A stretch of DNA of 64,000 nucleotides from the NCBI RefSeq assembly GCF_000374465.1, contig NZ_KB894528.1:175127-239126 (forward strand). Direction: 5' to 3'. The notes beneath the pieces are model-generated. The model was not told where the DNA came from. It was given only the letters and a program-made list of their open reading frames with translations, and made no database searches. This stretch comes from Ahrensia kielensis DSM 5890 (GTDB lineage: Bacteria > Pseudomonadota > Alphaproteobacteria > Rhizobiales > Rhizobiaceae). Of this stretch, positions 8,423 through 19,074 are shown in pieces (positions within the stretch are counted from its first letter, which is position 1; the number at the start of each line of letters is the position of its first letter). A program made the position numbers and the translations under genes.

Positions 8423-9462
8423 AAATTTTATCAACCTTTGCATTACTCCTTGCTATTACGACGCTGCCTGTGTCCGCGCAGGCACAAGAACCCTCAGCAC
8501 GGCCTGTTAAACTCATCAGCGTTTCGCAGCCTGAGCAAGGCCGCACACGTGAATTTTACGGGCAGGTCGTTGCGCTTCAAACTGTTGATCTTGCTTTTCA
8601 AACGGCAGGTCAATTGGTCGAATTTTCCGTTCTTGAAGGGCAAACTATTCCCGCTGGAGAACTTGTCGCAAAGCTTGATCCAGAGCCATTGGAATTGGCG
8701 CTAGAACAAGCGCGCCTTCGCGATGTTCAAGCAAAGCGCGACCTTGATAGATTGAAACGACTTAGCCGTTCAACGGTGAGCCAAGCCACACAGGATGATG
8801 CGACCACCGCTGCGGGCCTCGCGGCTGTCGCGCTAAAAGATGCAGAGCGAGCATTGTCGAAAGCGACGTTAAATGCACCTTTTGATGCTTTGGTCGCCGA
8901 ACGCTTGGTCGCGAATTATACCACCGTTGCTGCTGGAACGCCGGTTGTGCGGCTGCATGATATGTCAGAGTTGCGTGTAGAGGTGGAAGTACCTGAAATT
9001 TTGTTCCAGCGTAGCGGCAATGATAAAGACTTGGAAATTCATGCAAGTTTTCCAGGCAACTCAACAACATATCCGCTTAAACTTCGCGAATTTGCAACAG
9101 ATGCAACCGCTGTTGGTCAAAGCTTCAAAATCACGCTCTCTTTCGATGCTGAAAACACGCCGAAAGTAATGCCAGGCTCATCGGTCACGGTCTCTGCTCG
9201 AGAGAAAAGTAAGGGAACTGGCCTTGCTGTGCCAACGTCTGCCTTTGTGTCTGCACCAGATGGTTCCGTTTCAGTTATGGTCTTTGAAGAAACGGATGCT
9301 GGTGCGCGCGTTGTTGCGCGTGCCGTAAAGATTGAAGTTGCTGATGACGGAAAATTTCTTGTCACAGACGGATTATCAGAAGGCGAAGAAATCGTTGCTG
9401 CTGGTGCGAGCATGCTGGATGACGGACAAGCGGTTCGTCGTTTCTCCGGCTTTCCGAATTAA
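8419..9462 (+). CDS. RND efflux periplasmic adaptor subunit
   Basis: A 347-aa membrane fusion protein. It begins with a cleavable-type signal peptide (residues 1-22, ending VSAQAQE), then a lipoyl half (TAGQLVEFSVLEGQTIPAGELVAKLDP), a short alpha hairpin (about 80-130), a beta-barrel domain and a membrane-proximal domain. It bridges the RND pump to an outer-membrane channel, which this operon does not encode. The only workable start is TTG at 8419, overlapping the MarR stop; the mature protein reads as a full-length adaptor from there. It lies 11 bases before the pump gene. Confidence 0.9.
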   Translation: MKILSTFALLLAITTLPVSAQAQEPSARPVKLISVSQPEQGRTREFYGQVVALQTVDLAFQTAGQLVEFSVLEGQTIPAGELVAKLDPEPLELALEQARLRDVQAKRDLDRLKRLSRSTVSQATQDDATTAAGLAAVALKDAERALSKATLNAPFDALVAERLVANYTTVAAGTPVVRLHDMSELRVEVEVPEILFQRSGNDKDLEIHASFPGNSTTYPLKLREFATDATAVGQSFKITLSFDAENTPKVMPGSSVTVSAREKSKGTGLAVPTSAFVSAPDGSVSVMVFEETDAGARVVARAVKIEVADDGKFLVTDGLSEGEEIVAAGASMLDDGQAVRRFSGFPN

Positions 9463-9473
9463 GGAATACGAGT

Positions 9474-12400
9474 ATGAACATCGCGCGCGCATCAATAGAA
9501 AAACCGATCCTGACATGGCTCGTTATCCTTGGCTGTTTGTTTGGAGGGCTTTGGGGGTTTTCTTCTCTGGGTCGTCTTGAAGATCCGGCCTTTACCATTA
9601 AACAAGCAGTAATTTCAACGAGTTACCCAGGCGCTTCAGCCGAGCAGGTGGCGCGAGAAGTTTCTGAGCCGCTTGAATCTGCGATTCAGAAGATGGGTGA
9701 AGTCAAAACCATCAAATCAATCAACCAGCCGAGCAATTCTATTATCGAAGTCGAGGTAAAATCGATTTATGATGGTGAGGAACTACCTGGCATATGGACC
9801 AAACTAAGAGCTAAAGTGAGCGATGCTGCCCGCGATTTGCCATCTGGCGTTGGTGAGCCGCGTGTCAATGATGGTTTTGGTGATGTTTTCGGGCTTTATT
9901 ATGCTGTCACTGCACCGGGATATTCTGATGCCGAAATTTACCGCCTTGCAACATGGTTGCGGCGTGAATTGCTGGCCGTCGAAGGTGTCGCGGACGTTGA
10001 TCTAGCTGGCTTGCCGCAAGAGGCGATTTTTATTGAGCCTGACCTCGCACTTTTGTCGACCAAAAACGTGCCGCCACAGGCTGTAGTCGGCGCGGTTGCG
10101 CAGGCCGATTCTGTAGCACCAGCAGGGTCTGTTGACGAGGGCGGACACCGCACGCTGATTGAAGCGCCAGATGGTTCTGGCACTGTGTCTGAAATCTCAG
10201 GCCTATCGATCGGCGTTGGCGGAGATATTCTTAATCTCTATGATGTTGCACAGGTTCACCGTGGCCGCGTTGAGCAACCCTCAATGATTTTGCGCCATAA
10301 CGGCCAAGAAGCCTTTAGTTTCGGCGTGGCTGGCCTTTCGACCGAAAATATTGTCGAAGTTGGCCATCGTGTCGATGCAAGACTGGACGTTCTTTTTGAT
10401 GAAATTCCGGCGGGCGTTGAGCTAAAGCCAATCTATCAGCAGCATGTTGTTGTTGAGGAAGCATCGAACGCATTTCTTATAAATCTAGCCATGTCTGTGG
10501 CTATCGTGGTTGCTGTTCTTGCAATGTTCATGGGGTGGCGTGCGTCAATTGTTGTTGGCGCAACATTGCTGCTAACTGTGGTTGGTACGCTATTCTTCAT
10601 GGCAATTTTTGCCATTGAGATGGAGCGCATATCGCTGGGCGCACTTATCATTGCCATGGGCATGTTGGTCGACAATGCGATTGTTGTTGCCGAAGGCATG
10701 CAAATTGCCATGCTGGGTGGTCAGTCCTCCAAGCAAGCGGCCGATGAGACGGCAGGAAAAACACAAATTCCACTGCTCGGCGCGACAGTTATTGGTATTA
10801 TGGCCTTTGCCGGTATTGGCCTTAGCCCTGATGCAACAGGTGAATTCATGTTCTCGCTGTTTGCTGTCATTGGCATTTCGCTTTTATTGAGCTGGGTGTT
10901 GGCAATCACAGTGACACCGCTTTTGGGACACTATCTATTCAAGCGCGGCACGGCAGGCGGCGCGGGGGCTTATGATGGTCCACTCTTTCGTGCTTATGCT
11001 ACCACGTTGCATGCTGCAATCAAGGCACGCTGGCTTGTGGTTGTTGCGTTGATAGGCATTACCGTTGTCTGTTTTGCAGGCTTTGGTCAGATCAAGCAGC
11101 AGTTTTTCCCTAACTCCAACACACCGCTGTTCTTTGTGCATTATAAATTGCCTCAAGGCAGCACGGTACACGAGACATCACGCGATTTGGCTGTCATTGA
11201 AAAGTGGTTAGCGCAGCGAGATGAGGTTGTCTCCTACACCACTTATGCGGGCCAAGGTGCGACCCGTTTCATGCTGACCTATTCGGCTGAAAAGCCTAAC
11301 CCTAGTTATGGGCATATGATCATTCGCACCCAAGACATTAGTACAATTCCAGCTTTAAGCGCTGATTTGGAACGTTTTGGCCGTGAGAACTTGCCTCAGG
11401 GTGAATTCCGCACACGTAGACTTGTCTTTGGTCCAGGCGGCGGAGATCCGATTGGAGTGCGTGTATCTGGCTCAGATCCGGCAGTATTACGTGATCTAGG
11501 CCAACAGGTGATTGAGGTCATGGAAGCCGCGTCGTCTGATATTTTGGATGCTCGTACGAACTGGCGTGAGCCAGAACTTGTGGTGCGCCCAATCTATGCG
11601 ACCGATCGTGCGCAAAGTGCAGGCATTAGCCGCGACGATGTTGCAGGTGCACTTCGCTTTGCAACCGAAGGTATTGAAGGCGGCGTTTACCGCGAAGGTG
11701 AAAGGTTGATCCCAATCACTGTAAGACTGCCGCGCGAAGCAACCAGCCATTTGCGAGATCAACCTGTTTGGTCTGAAACTGGCAATCATTTTCTACCCAT
11801 TGAACAAGTGATCGATGGTTTGGGATATGAAGTGCAAAATACGCTCGTGCATCGTCGCGACCGTTTGGAAACGCTCACGGTCGGTGCAGATATTCCGTCT
11901 GAACGCACAGCAGCAGAAGTGTTCGCCACCATCCGTTCAGCGGTTGAAGCGATTGAAGTGCCTGCCGGTTATTCACTCGATTGGGGCGGCGAATATGAAA
12001 GCTCAACCGAAGCGCAACAAAGTCTTGGCAAGCAATTGCCCCTCAGCCTTTTGATTATGGTGCTCATATCGGTTCTATTGTTTAACGCCATCAAACAGCC
12101 TGTTATCATTTGGTTGTTGGTGCCTATGTCAGTAAACGGCGTTGCCTTGGGTCTCTTGGGCACTGGTTTGCCATTCACCTTTACGGCACTTCTCGGGCTT
12201 CTATCATTGTCAGGCATGCTGATTAAAAATGGTATCGTGTTGGTGGAGGAAATCGATCTTGTGAGGGCAGAAGGCGTGGAACTGCGTGAAGCAATTGTCA
12301 CGGCCTGTGTCTCGCGTTTGCGGCCTGTTGTTCTGGCGGCAGCGACGACAATCCTAGGCATGTTGCCACTTCTCAGTGACGCATTCTTTGTGTCGATGGC

Positions 12401-12542
12401 GGTAACAATTATGGGCGGACTTGCTTTTGCCAGCGTGTTGACGCTGATTGCAGCGCCGGTCTTCTATTATCTGTTCTTCGCACGGTCCGAAGCGAAGAGC
12501 ATAGCCAAGGCGAATATGAACGAGGACGCAGTGCCAGCTTGA
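9474..12542 (+). CDS. RND-superfamily efflux pump inner-membrane subunit (AcrB/HAE-1-like)
   Basis: A 1022-aa proton-driven multidrug or solvent pump of normal family length. The N-terminus (PILTWLVILGCLFGGLWGFSSLG) and the duplicated transmembrane bundles are intact. TM4 carries the conserved MGMLVDNAIVVAEGM motif (near residues 395-409) with the proton-relay Asp. The second half repeats it (LSGMLIKNGIVLVEEIDL). It works with the adaptor 11 bases upstream and is likely controlled by the MarR gene. No dedicated outer-membrane partner is nearby. Substrate cannot be deduced. Confidence 0.93.
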   Translation: MNIARASIEKPILTWLVILGCLFGGLWGFSSLGRLEDPAFTIKQAVISTSYPGASAEQVAREVSEPLESAIQKMGEVKTIKSINQPSNSIIEVEVKSIYDGEELPGIWTKLRAKVSDAARDLPSGVGEPRVNDGFGDVFGLYYAVTAPGYSDAEIYRLATWLRRELLAVEGVADVDLAGLPQEAIFIEPDLALLSTKNVPPQAVVGAVAQADSVAPAGSVDEGGHRTLIEAPDGSGTVSEISGLSIGVGGDILNLYDVAQVHRGRVEQPSMILRHNGQEAFSFGVAGLSTENIVEVGHRVDARLDVLFDEIPAGVELKPIYQQHVVVEEASNAFLINLAMSVAIVVAVLAMFMGWRASIVVGATLLLTVVGTLFFMAIFAIEMERISLGALIIAMGMLVDNAIVVAEGMQIAMLGGQSSKQAADETAGKTQIPLLGATVIGIMAFAGIGLSPDATGEFMFSLFAVIGISLLLSWVLAITVTPLLGHYLFKRGTAGGAGAYDGPLFRAYATTLHAAIKARWLVVVALIGITVVCFAGFGQIKQQFFPNSNTPLFFVHYKLPQGSTVHETSRDLAVIEKWLAQRDEVVSYTTYAGQGATRFMLTYSAEKPNPSYGHMIIRTQDISTIPALSADLERFGRENLPQGEFRTRRLVFGPGGGDPIGVRVSGSDPAVLRDLGQQVIEVMEAASSDILDARTNWREPELVVRPIYATDRAQSAGISRDDVAGALRFATEGIEGGVYREGERLIPITVRLPREATSHLRDQPVWSETGNHFLPIEQVIDGLGYEVQNTLVHRRDRLETLTVGADIPSERTAAEVFATIRSAVEAIEVPAGYSLDWGGEYESSTEAQQSLGKQLPLSLLIMVLISVLLFNAIKQPVIIWLLVPMSVNGVALGLLGTGLPFTFTALLGLLSLSGMLIKNGIVLVEEIDLVRAEGVELREAIVTACVSRLRPVVLAAATTILGMLPLLSDAFFVSMAVTIMGGLAFASVLTLIAAPVFYYLFFARSEAKSIAKANMNEDAVPA

Positions 12543-12938
12543 TGAAAGCTAGACTTTGAAATTGACGCGAAGCAATTTAATGTTGCTTCCTAAAGCCCAT
12601 AGGGGGAATGGATATTCCCCCTTAGCTGTACAAATATAGTGTCATCTCGCTATAAAATCTTTGGTGCTAAATAAACCAAGTGCTTGTAAATCTCGTACAG
12701 ATCCATAGCAGCAGGCAAGCTAGCAGTCTAAAACTTGAACTTAGTTGGTTTAAACAAGACTTTCTAAGTGTTCCAAATTTAAACAAACGTCGTCTTTTTA
12801 ATGTGCTTAAATTAACCTTGTTTCATTCGGTTTTAATTTAGAATTTTGCCGATAATACCCATTAATGCTGTAGAAAGTTTTATCCTGTAAGCTTTGTCAA
12901 TTGCTCTTACCTAGGGGTAGTTTTTGGGAGGTGGATTG
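12543..12938. other. Intergenic region between RND operon and diguanylate cyclase
   Basis: About 400 bases with no credible ORF. It holds the strong hairpin at 12601-12622, an AT-rich stretch with an imperfect inverted repeat (TAAATTAACC at 12808-12817 against GGTTTTAATTTA at 12829-12840), and a very strong ribosome-binding site (GGGAGGTGG, 12926-12934) for the cyclase. No RNA gene is recognisable. Confidence 0.6.
12601..12622 (+). terminator. Hairpin terminator after the RND operon
   Basis: A perfect 9-bp stem (AGGGGGAAT / ATTCCCCCT) with a GGAT loop lies 58 bases after the pump stop. There is no long T tract, so termination may be only partial, but it is the clearest operon-end signal here. 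Confidence 0.6.
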
Positions 12939-14378
12939 ATGGTTAAGGCGATCAATAAGGCTTTGAAAGAGTCGTCAGAACATCATGAGCACAGCGCGTT
13001 TGAAAATACTGATGTGCCTTTCAGCGAACTTTTAAATGCTCACGCCAGAGCACAGGAAGATTTGCAAAGATTGAGTAGTGCTGACGACGCTGTTCTTTCA
13101 AATGCCAAGCTATTATATACTATTATTAATCAGATATCAGATCTCGTTTTTGCTAAAGATACCAACGGTCGTATTCTTGTTGGTAGCGAGGCTATGGCGC
13201 GCTATTATGGGCTTGAAAGCGCGCAAGAATTATACGGTAAAACGATCTTCGACTTGCGCGGTGATGACGAAGCACGTCGAATACACGACATCGAGCAAGA
13301 AATTATGGCCGGTGGTGAGCCTATGAGCGATGTGGATGAGGAATTCATTGACGCTAGTGGCGACACAAAATGGATACAAATATCAAAAGTCCCGTTGAAG
13401 GATGACAATGGCAAGGTCATTGGGCTAATCGGCATCGCGAAAGACATTACAGAGCGTAAGCACAATGAATGTGCCCTAGAGGCCGAACGTGTATTATTCC
13501 GAGCGATGATAGACCAAGTGCCAGATTATTTGTTCGTAAAAGATACCGAAAGTCGCTTTGTCATAACCAATCGTGCCCTTGCTGCTGATTTGGGCCGTAT
13601 ACCAAGCGACCTTATAGGGAAAACGGATTTCGCTTTCCATGAAGAAAAGATCGCGGGCAAGTTCTATGCTGATGAGCAAGAGATTGTAAATTCCGGTGAA
13701 GCTCTCATCAATTTAGAAGAAATGGTTGTTGATTTTACAGGTGCCGAAAAATGGTTTTCAGCATCAAAAGTGCCACTGCGTGATGAACACGGGGAAATTA
13801 TAGGTATTGTAGGCGTTTGCCGCGATATCACGGACCGTAAGGACTCCGAAGAGCGATTGCACTTTATGGCGATGCATGATGCGTTAACGCATCTTCCAAA
13901 CCGCACATTGCTTGTCGATCGGTTGGAGCAAGGCATAAAACAAAAAGAACGGTCGGGCGGGGAGCTTACCGTATTGTTCATCGATTTAGATAACTTTAAA
14001 ATCGTGAATGATAGCTTGGGCCACGATGCAGGTGATACGCTTATAAAAGCTGTTGCTGATCGGTTGATCGCATCTGTTCGCAGCTCCGATACTGTCGCAC
14101 GTCTTGGGGGAGATGAATTCGTTATTTTGCTGATCGACCAAGACAACCCTATCAGCGATATAGCACCGATCATTGAAAGATTGCGTGTCTCAATAGCCGA
14201 ACCATTTATCATTGAAGGTCAAAAGTTTCAGGTTACATGCAGTATTGGCGGCGCGACTTTCCCCGCTGATGGTACAGACACAACGACACTTTTGAAAAAT
14301 GCTGACATAGCAATGTACAAAGCCAAAGACGGTGGTCGAGATAATGTAGTTTTTTATAGCTCGCTCAAGAACGCTTAA
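12939..14378 (+). CDS. PAS-PAS-GGDEF diguanylate cyclase
   Basis: The 479-aa sensor makes cyclic di-GMP from two GTP. Two PAS domains (about residues 50-165 and 180-295), each ending in a PAC-like DITERK/DITDRK segment, feed a GGDEF domain whose active-site motif RLGGDEF (near residue 390) is intact. There is no EAL or HD-GYP phosphodiesterase domain and no transmembrane helix, so it should be a soluble, ligand- or redox-sensing cyclase. No clear RxxD inhibitory site was seen just before GGDEF. The ATG at 12939 is chosen because GGGAGGTGG lies five bases upstream; longer in-frame starts would place the ribosome-binding site inside the gene. It is a single gene, but its nearness to a Lap-like adhesin operon is suggestive because c-di-GMP commonly controls such adhesins. 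Confidence 0.92.
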   Translation: MVKAINKALKESSEHHEHSAFENTDVPFSELLNAHARAQEDLQRLSSADDAVLSNAKLLYTIINQISDLVFAKDTNGRILVGSEAMARYYGLESAQELYGKTIFDLRGDDEARRIHDIEQEIMAGGEPMSDVDEEFIDASGDTKWIQISKVPLKDDNGKVIGLIGIAKDITERKHNECALEAERVLFRAMIDQVPDYLFVKDTESRFVITNRALAADLGRIPSDLIGKTDFAFHEEKIAGKFYADEQEIVNSGEALINLEEMVVDFTGAEKWFSASKVPLRDEHGEIIGIVGVCRDITDRKDSEERLHFMAMHDALTHLPNRTLLVDRLEQGIKQKERSGGELTVLFIDLDNFKIVNDSLGHDAGDTLIKAVADRLIASVRSSDTVARLGGDEFVILLIDQDNPISDIAPIIERLRVSIAEPFIIEGQKFQVTCSIGGATFPADGTDTTTLLKNADIAMYKAKDGGRDNVVFYSSLKNA

Positions 14379-14460
14379 GCCTGTAAACGCCAGTAAAGAT
14401 GTTCTTTCGAAATCACATCGATCTATATTGAGCTAATCTGCGCACAGTACACGACTTGAA

Positions 14461-14483
14461 ATAGGCACTCTATGGAGTGCTAT
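14461..14483 (+). terminator. Possible terminator hairpin downstream of the diguanylate cyclase
   Basis: The inverted repeat GCACTC-TATG-GAGTGC is extended by ATA/TAT pairs with one bulged G, and lies about 85 bases after the cyclase stop. The downstream sequence is AT-rich but lacks a clean T run. Confidence 0.4.
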
Positions 14484-14716
14484 ATTTGTATCTATTATAT
14501 AGCGTGTTGCTTTCATGGAACTTTCCGCCGGCGCTTTATTAAATATCCTTTGAATGGGGCTACAAGATCGGCAGGTAACCTCAAAGCAATTCCCGATCAT
14601 TCAACTTTAAGTCATATAAGCACAGTCTCTCCACAGGCAAATGCCGGATACAGAAAGAATTTTGAAGTTTCTGTCTGATGCTCGCAATTTTCAATCATAT
14701 ATACTCATCATACCTG

Positions 14717-14737
14717 TTGACAATGTGATCATAAATC
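14717..14737 (+). promoter_or_regulatory. Promoter -35 (TTGACA) and possible third GntR site upstream of the apiose operon
   Basis: TTGACAATGTGATCATAAATC lies 83 bases before the binding-protein ATG. TTGACA is a consensus -35. TTGWCAA is also the core shared by the two better-matched sites near the GntR gene, but the CTGGT part is absent here. It may be only a promoter. Confidence 0.4.
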
Positions 14738-14751
14738 TGAAATGGTCATGA

Positions 14752-15747
<996 letters not shown>

Positions 15748-15765
15748 GCATTCTGCTTCCGAATT

Positions 15766-15795
15766 GAAGAACCCGGTGTTCTTATCGGGTTCTTC
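15766..15795 (+). terminator. Intercistronic hairpin after the sugar-binding-protein gene
   Basis: A perfect 10-bp stem (GAAGAACCCG / CGGGTTCTTC) with a 10-base loop lies 19 bases after the stop and 20 bases before the next ATG. There is no T tract, so partial termination or 3'-end stabilisation of the binding-protein mRNA is more likely than a true operon end. Confidence 0.6.
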
Positions 15796-15815
15796 ACAAT
15801 TTAATTAGAGGCCCC

Positions 15816-16466
15816 ATGCGTCATTCAATCTTTTATTCCGCCGTGGCTTTGACTGTGCTCATTGCGACGGGTGGATGTAAACTCGTAAAAAATCCTGATC
15901 CCAATTCTGCGGAAAAAGAGCAAAGCAGCCTGACCGATGCCGTTCGGATGGCGAATTATGCGCGCGAAATTTGGGACGCACAGGTCTTGTCAGCGGTTGC
16001 TGAAAACCTAGTGCCGATCACGGACTTGCGTACAGCTTTAGCGAAAGATGTTGATGCTGCAGGTGAGGCACATGGATTGCGCCCCGACGGTGAGGCAAAC
16101 CCTTGGAATTTCGCGGTCAGTGGTTCCGGTGTGATTATTGAGGGCAACACAGAAAGTCGCGCTGCTAAGCTTCAGGTTGATACCGATGCGGACGGCAAAG
16201 CAGATGTCACCGTCCAGCTTGGACCCGTGGTGCGCGGCACGGCATTACGCGACGCGATGCCATTTTTAATATTCAGCAATTTTCGCGATCAAATCGAATT
16301 TGCAAAGCTGGCTGGTGGACTGAATGCCATGGCGCATGAACGGCTCGAAATTCCTGAAGGTGATGTTGTTGGTAAAACGGTTAGCTTTGAAGGTATTTTC
16401 ACATTCAAAAATGTCACGGCTTCTCCTGAGATTGTACCAACAGCTTTGTCCTTCGAGGGGACATGA
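15816..16466 (+). CDS. DUF2291 family lipoprotein of a sugar ABC transporter operon
   Basis: A 216-aa protein with a signal peptide and lipobox (IATGGC, Cys22), so it is predicted to be a periplasm-facing lipoprotein. Its sequence matches the pattern of DUF2291 proteins, which are regularly found next to ribose-like ABC importers; their biochemical role is not established to my knowledge. Conserved-looking segments are NPWNFAVSGSGVI and QLGPVVRGTALRDAMPF. Its stop overlaps the ATG of the ATPase gene. It may be an accessory factor in substrate capture or assembly of the importer. Confidence 0.75.
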   Translation: MRHSIFYSAVALTVLIATGGCKLVKNPDPNSAEKEQSSLTDAVRMANYAREIWDAQVLSAVAENLVPITDLRTALAKDVDAAGEAHGLRPDGEANPWNFAVSGSGVIIEGNTESRAAKLQVDTDADGKADVTVQLGPVVRGTALRDAMPFLIFSNFRDQIEFAKLAGGLNAMAHERLEIPEGDVVGKTVSFEGIFTFKNVTASPEIVPTALSFEGT

Positions 16467-18004
16467 TGAAACATCCAATTGGTCTGTCTATTAGAAATGG
16501 AACCAAGGTTTATCCAGGAACAATCGCGCTTAGTGATGCCGATTTTGATCTACATCTTGGCGCGGTAAATGTGCTTGTGGGTGAAAATGGTGCTGGTAAA
16601 TCTACGATGATGAAAGTCATTGCCGGCGTTGAGCAGCTTACCGATGGAAAGATTTTTGTCGGCGATGAGCAGGTTACTTTCAAAACCACTGAAGAGGCTG
16701 CGCGCTACGGAATTGGTATCGTATTCCAAGAGCTAAACCTGTTTCCAAACTTAACAGTCGCAGAGAATATTTTTATCGCCCGTGAAAAAACACGTGGCCA
16801 TATCGATATTGACAAAAATGCGCAAAGAGAACGCACTCGCGCCTTGATGGAACGTCTTGAGCAAGACATTGATCCAGACGATCTGGTTGGTGATTTGAGA
16901 GTTGGGCAGCAGCAGATTGTCGAAATCGCAAAATCACTTGCGCACAATGCACGTATTCTCATTCTTGATGAGCCCACTTCAGCGCTGTCTGCTGCAGAAG
17001 TAGAGATTTTATTCCGAGTCATCTACGATCTAAAAAGCGATGGCGTTGGCATTGTTTATATTTCTCACCGCTTGGAAGAGCTGATTAAAATCGGCGATTA
17101 TATCACCGTGTTGCGCGATGGTGTGATCACAGGTGCCCGATCAATGGAAGGCGTCGATGTCGATTGGATTGTGCGCAATATGATCGGCGAAAGTGGTAAG
17201 GATTTTGCAAAAGAAATTGAACATCCGTTTGGTGAAGAAGTGTTTCGTGCCGAGCATGTCTCTTTAGGCAGTTCAGGCGGCGGATTGCTGGTGGACGATG
17301 TTTCGTTGTCATTAAAGCACGGCGAGATACTTGGCATATATGGACTTATGGGGGCTGGCCGTTCTGAGTTTTTGGAGTGCGCAATAGGACGTCATCCGCA
17401 AGCAATGGGAAAATTGTTCATTGATGGAGAGCTTTTAAGCGAAAAGACCGTCGCAGGACGCATCAAACGCGGATTAGCGTTGATCCCAGAGGATCGGAAA
17501 AATGATGGTTTGGTTCAAATATTATCCATCAGAGAGAACATGACACTTTCCAGCTTGATGCAGTTTACGCGCGGCTTTCATATGAGCCTTGCGCGCGAGA
17601 AAAGCACCGTTGCTGATTTCGTCAAACGCATGACCATTAAGATTGCATCGCCGGAAAACGCTGTATCTTCGCTTTCAGGCGGTAACCAACAAAAGGTTGT
17701 TATTTCCAAAGCCTTGATGACAGGGCCTAAAGTTTTGCTCATGGATGAGCCGTCGCGCGGCATCGATATTGGAGCGAAAGCTGAGGTGTTCAGGGTTATG
17801 CGTAAGCTTGCTGCAGAGGGGCTGGGTATAATTTTTGTGACGTCTGACCTTGATGAAGTCATGTCCCTTTCAGACCGCATTCTGGTGATGTCCAACGGGC
17901 GTATCACAGGGGAGTTCGACCGCGAAACAGCCACAAATGGTGCTTTGGTTGAAGCATCTGCCATCGGTCATACAACAACTACTGATAATAAGGAGCCAGC
18001 ATAA
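16463..18004 (+). CDS. Sugar ABC transporter ATP-binding protein (RbsA/MglA-type, two ATPase domains)
   Basis: A 513-aa duplicated ATPase. Domain 1 has Walker A GENGAGKST (near residue 40) and Walker B LILDEPTSALS. Domain 2 has the degenerate P-loop GLMGAGRSE usual for this family, signature LSGGNQQKVVISKAL and Walker B LLMDEPSRGID. It energises import of the sugar bound by the upstream periplasmic protein. Two adjacent ATGs (16463 and 16466) are possible; GAGGGG at 16455-16460 is better spaced for the second. The gene overlaps DUF2291 upstream and touches the permease downstream, so the three are coupled. Confidence 0.93.
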   Translation: MMKHPIGLSIRNGTKVYPGTIALSDADFDLHLGAVNVLVGENGAGKSTMMKVIAGVEQLTDGKIFVGDEQVTFKTTEEAARYGIGIVFQELNLFPNLTVAENIFIAREKTRGHIDIDKNAQRERTRALMERLEQDIDPDDLVGDLRVGQQQIVEIAKSLAHNARILILDEPTSALSAAEVEILFRVIYDLKSDGVGIVYISHRLEELIKIGDYITVLRDGVITGARSMEGVDVDWIVRNMIGESGKDFAKEIEHPFGEEVFRAEHVSLGSSGGGLLVDDVSLSLKHGEILGIYGLMGAGRSEFLECAIGRHPQAMGKLFIDGELLSEKTVAGRIKRGLALIPEDRKNDGLVQILSIRENMTLSSLMQFTRGFHMSLAREKSTVADFVKRMTIKIASPENAVSSLSGGNQQKVVISKALMTGPKVLLMDEPSRGIDIGAKAEVFRVMRKLAAEGLGIIFVTSDLDEVMSLSDRILVMSNGRITGEFDRETATNGALVEASAIGHTTTTDNKEPA

Positions 18005-19065
18005 TGGCCGATCAAACTATTGCTGCGCCATCTTCGTCCAGCACGGATGCACTTTTGATTTTACTCAAGGCACGTACATTTATTGCTCTTATCTTAGTGT
18101 TCGTGTTCTTTGCAGTTTACGCCCCAAACTTTTTATCGACTGCGAACATGGTCATCATGTCCAAGCATGTTGCGCTTAATGCGTTTCTTGCAATTGGCAT
18201 GACATTCGTGATTGTTTCAGGCGGTATTGATCTCTCCGTCGGTTCTATTGTTGGGCTTTGCGGTATGGTCACAGGATATCTGTTGCTTAACGGAATTGAT
18301 ATTGGGCTTGGGTGGTCACTTCAGTTCAACACGTTAGAAATATGTCTTATTGTCATACTTGTGGGCGTTGCAATCGGGGCCATAAATGGGTTTCTTATAA
18401 CAACACTCAACGTTGCTCCATTCATTGCGACACTTGGAACGCTCTATGTGGCGCGAGGCGCAGCAATGCTCAGCTCAGATGGGCGCACATTTCCAAATCT
18501 AAATGGCAATGCTGAGTATGGATCAGATACTTTCCGATGGATTGGAACAGGAGAGATACTCGGTATTCCTGTCTCCATCTGCATGCTTATTGTTGTCGGT
18601 TTACTTGCAGCCTACATCGCAACACGCACACCGCTGGGACGTCATATCTATGCCGTGGGCGGCAATGAACGTGCAGCGGGCCTCTCTGGCATCAGAGTTA
18701 ATCGAACCAAATATTTTGTCTATATTTTCTCTGGTTTCTGCGCGGCTCTGGTCGGTATCATTATTTCCTCCCAACTGGTCGCGGCTCACCCAGCAACAGG
18801 CGACACCTTCGAACTCAATGCTATTGCAGCGGCCGTTCTTGGTGGCACCTCGATGTCGGGAGGCCGTGGCCGTATCGGTGGCACAATCATCGGCGCATTT
18901 GTGATCGGTGTATTGTCGGATGGTTTGGTCATGATGGGTGTGTCATCGTTCTGGCAGACCGTTATAAAAGGGCTGGTTATCATTGCTGCTGTCGTAATTG
19001 ATCAGGCGCAGCAAAGAGTTCAGGCTCGCGTTGCGCTTCAAGCGCAAGCAGCAATCGACAAATAG
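18004..19065 (+). CDS. Sugar ABC transporter permease (RbsC-like)
   Basis: A 353-aa polytopic inner-membrane protein with about nine or ten hydrophobic helices. It carries the family motifs GMTFVIVSGGIDLSVGSIVGL and a C-terminal loop with ATRTPLGRHIYAVGGNERAAGLSGI, the contact for the ATPase. AAGGAG lies eight bases before the ATG, and the start shares one base with the ATPase stop. It probably forms a homodimeric channel for apiose (substrate by context). Confidence 0.92.
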   Translation: MADQTIAAPSSSSTDALLILLKARTFIALILVFVFFAVYAPNFLSTANMVIMSKHVALNAFLAIGMTFVIVSGGIDLSVGSIVGLCGMVTGYLLLNGIDIGLGWSLQFNTLEICLIVILVGVAIGAINGFLITTLNVAPFIATLGTLYVARGAAMLSSDGRTFPNLNGNAEYGSDTFRWIGTGEILGIPVSICMLIVVGLLAAYIATRTPLGRHIYAVGGNERAAGLSGIRVNRTKYFVYIFSGFCAALVGIIISSQLVAAHPATGDTFELNAIAAAVLGGTSMSGGRGRIGGTIIGAFVIGVLSDGLVMMGVSSFWQTVIKGLVIIAAVVIDQAQQRVQARVALQAQAAIDK

Positions 19066-19074
19066 GAGATGATG

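Noticed and set aside
13664-14212. 182-codon antisense frame inside the diguanylate cyclase
   Set aside because: Opposite an intact GGDEF domain; low-complexity Ser-rich product typical of shadow frames.
14472-14678. 68-codon frame in the gap before the apiose operon
   Set aside because: No ribosome-binding site, no signal or domain, and it overlaps a hairpin. Not supported as a gene.
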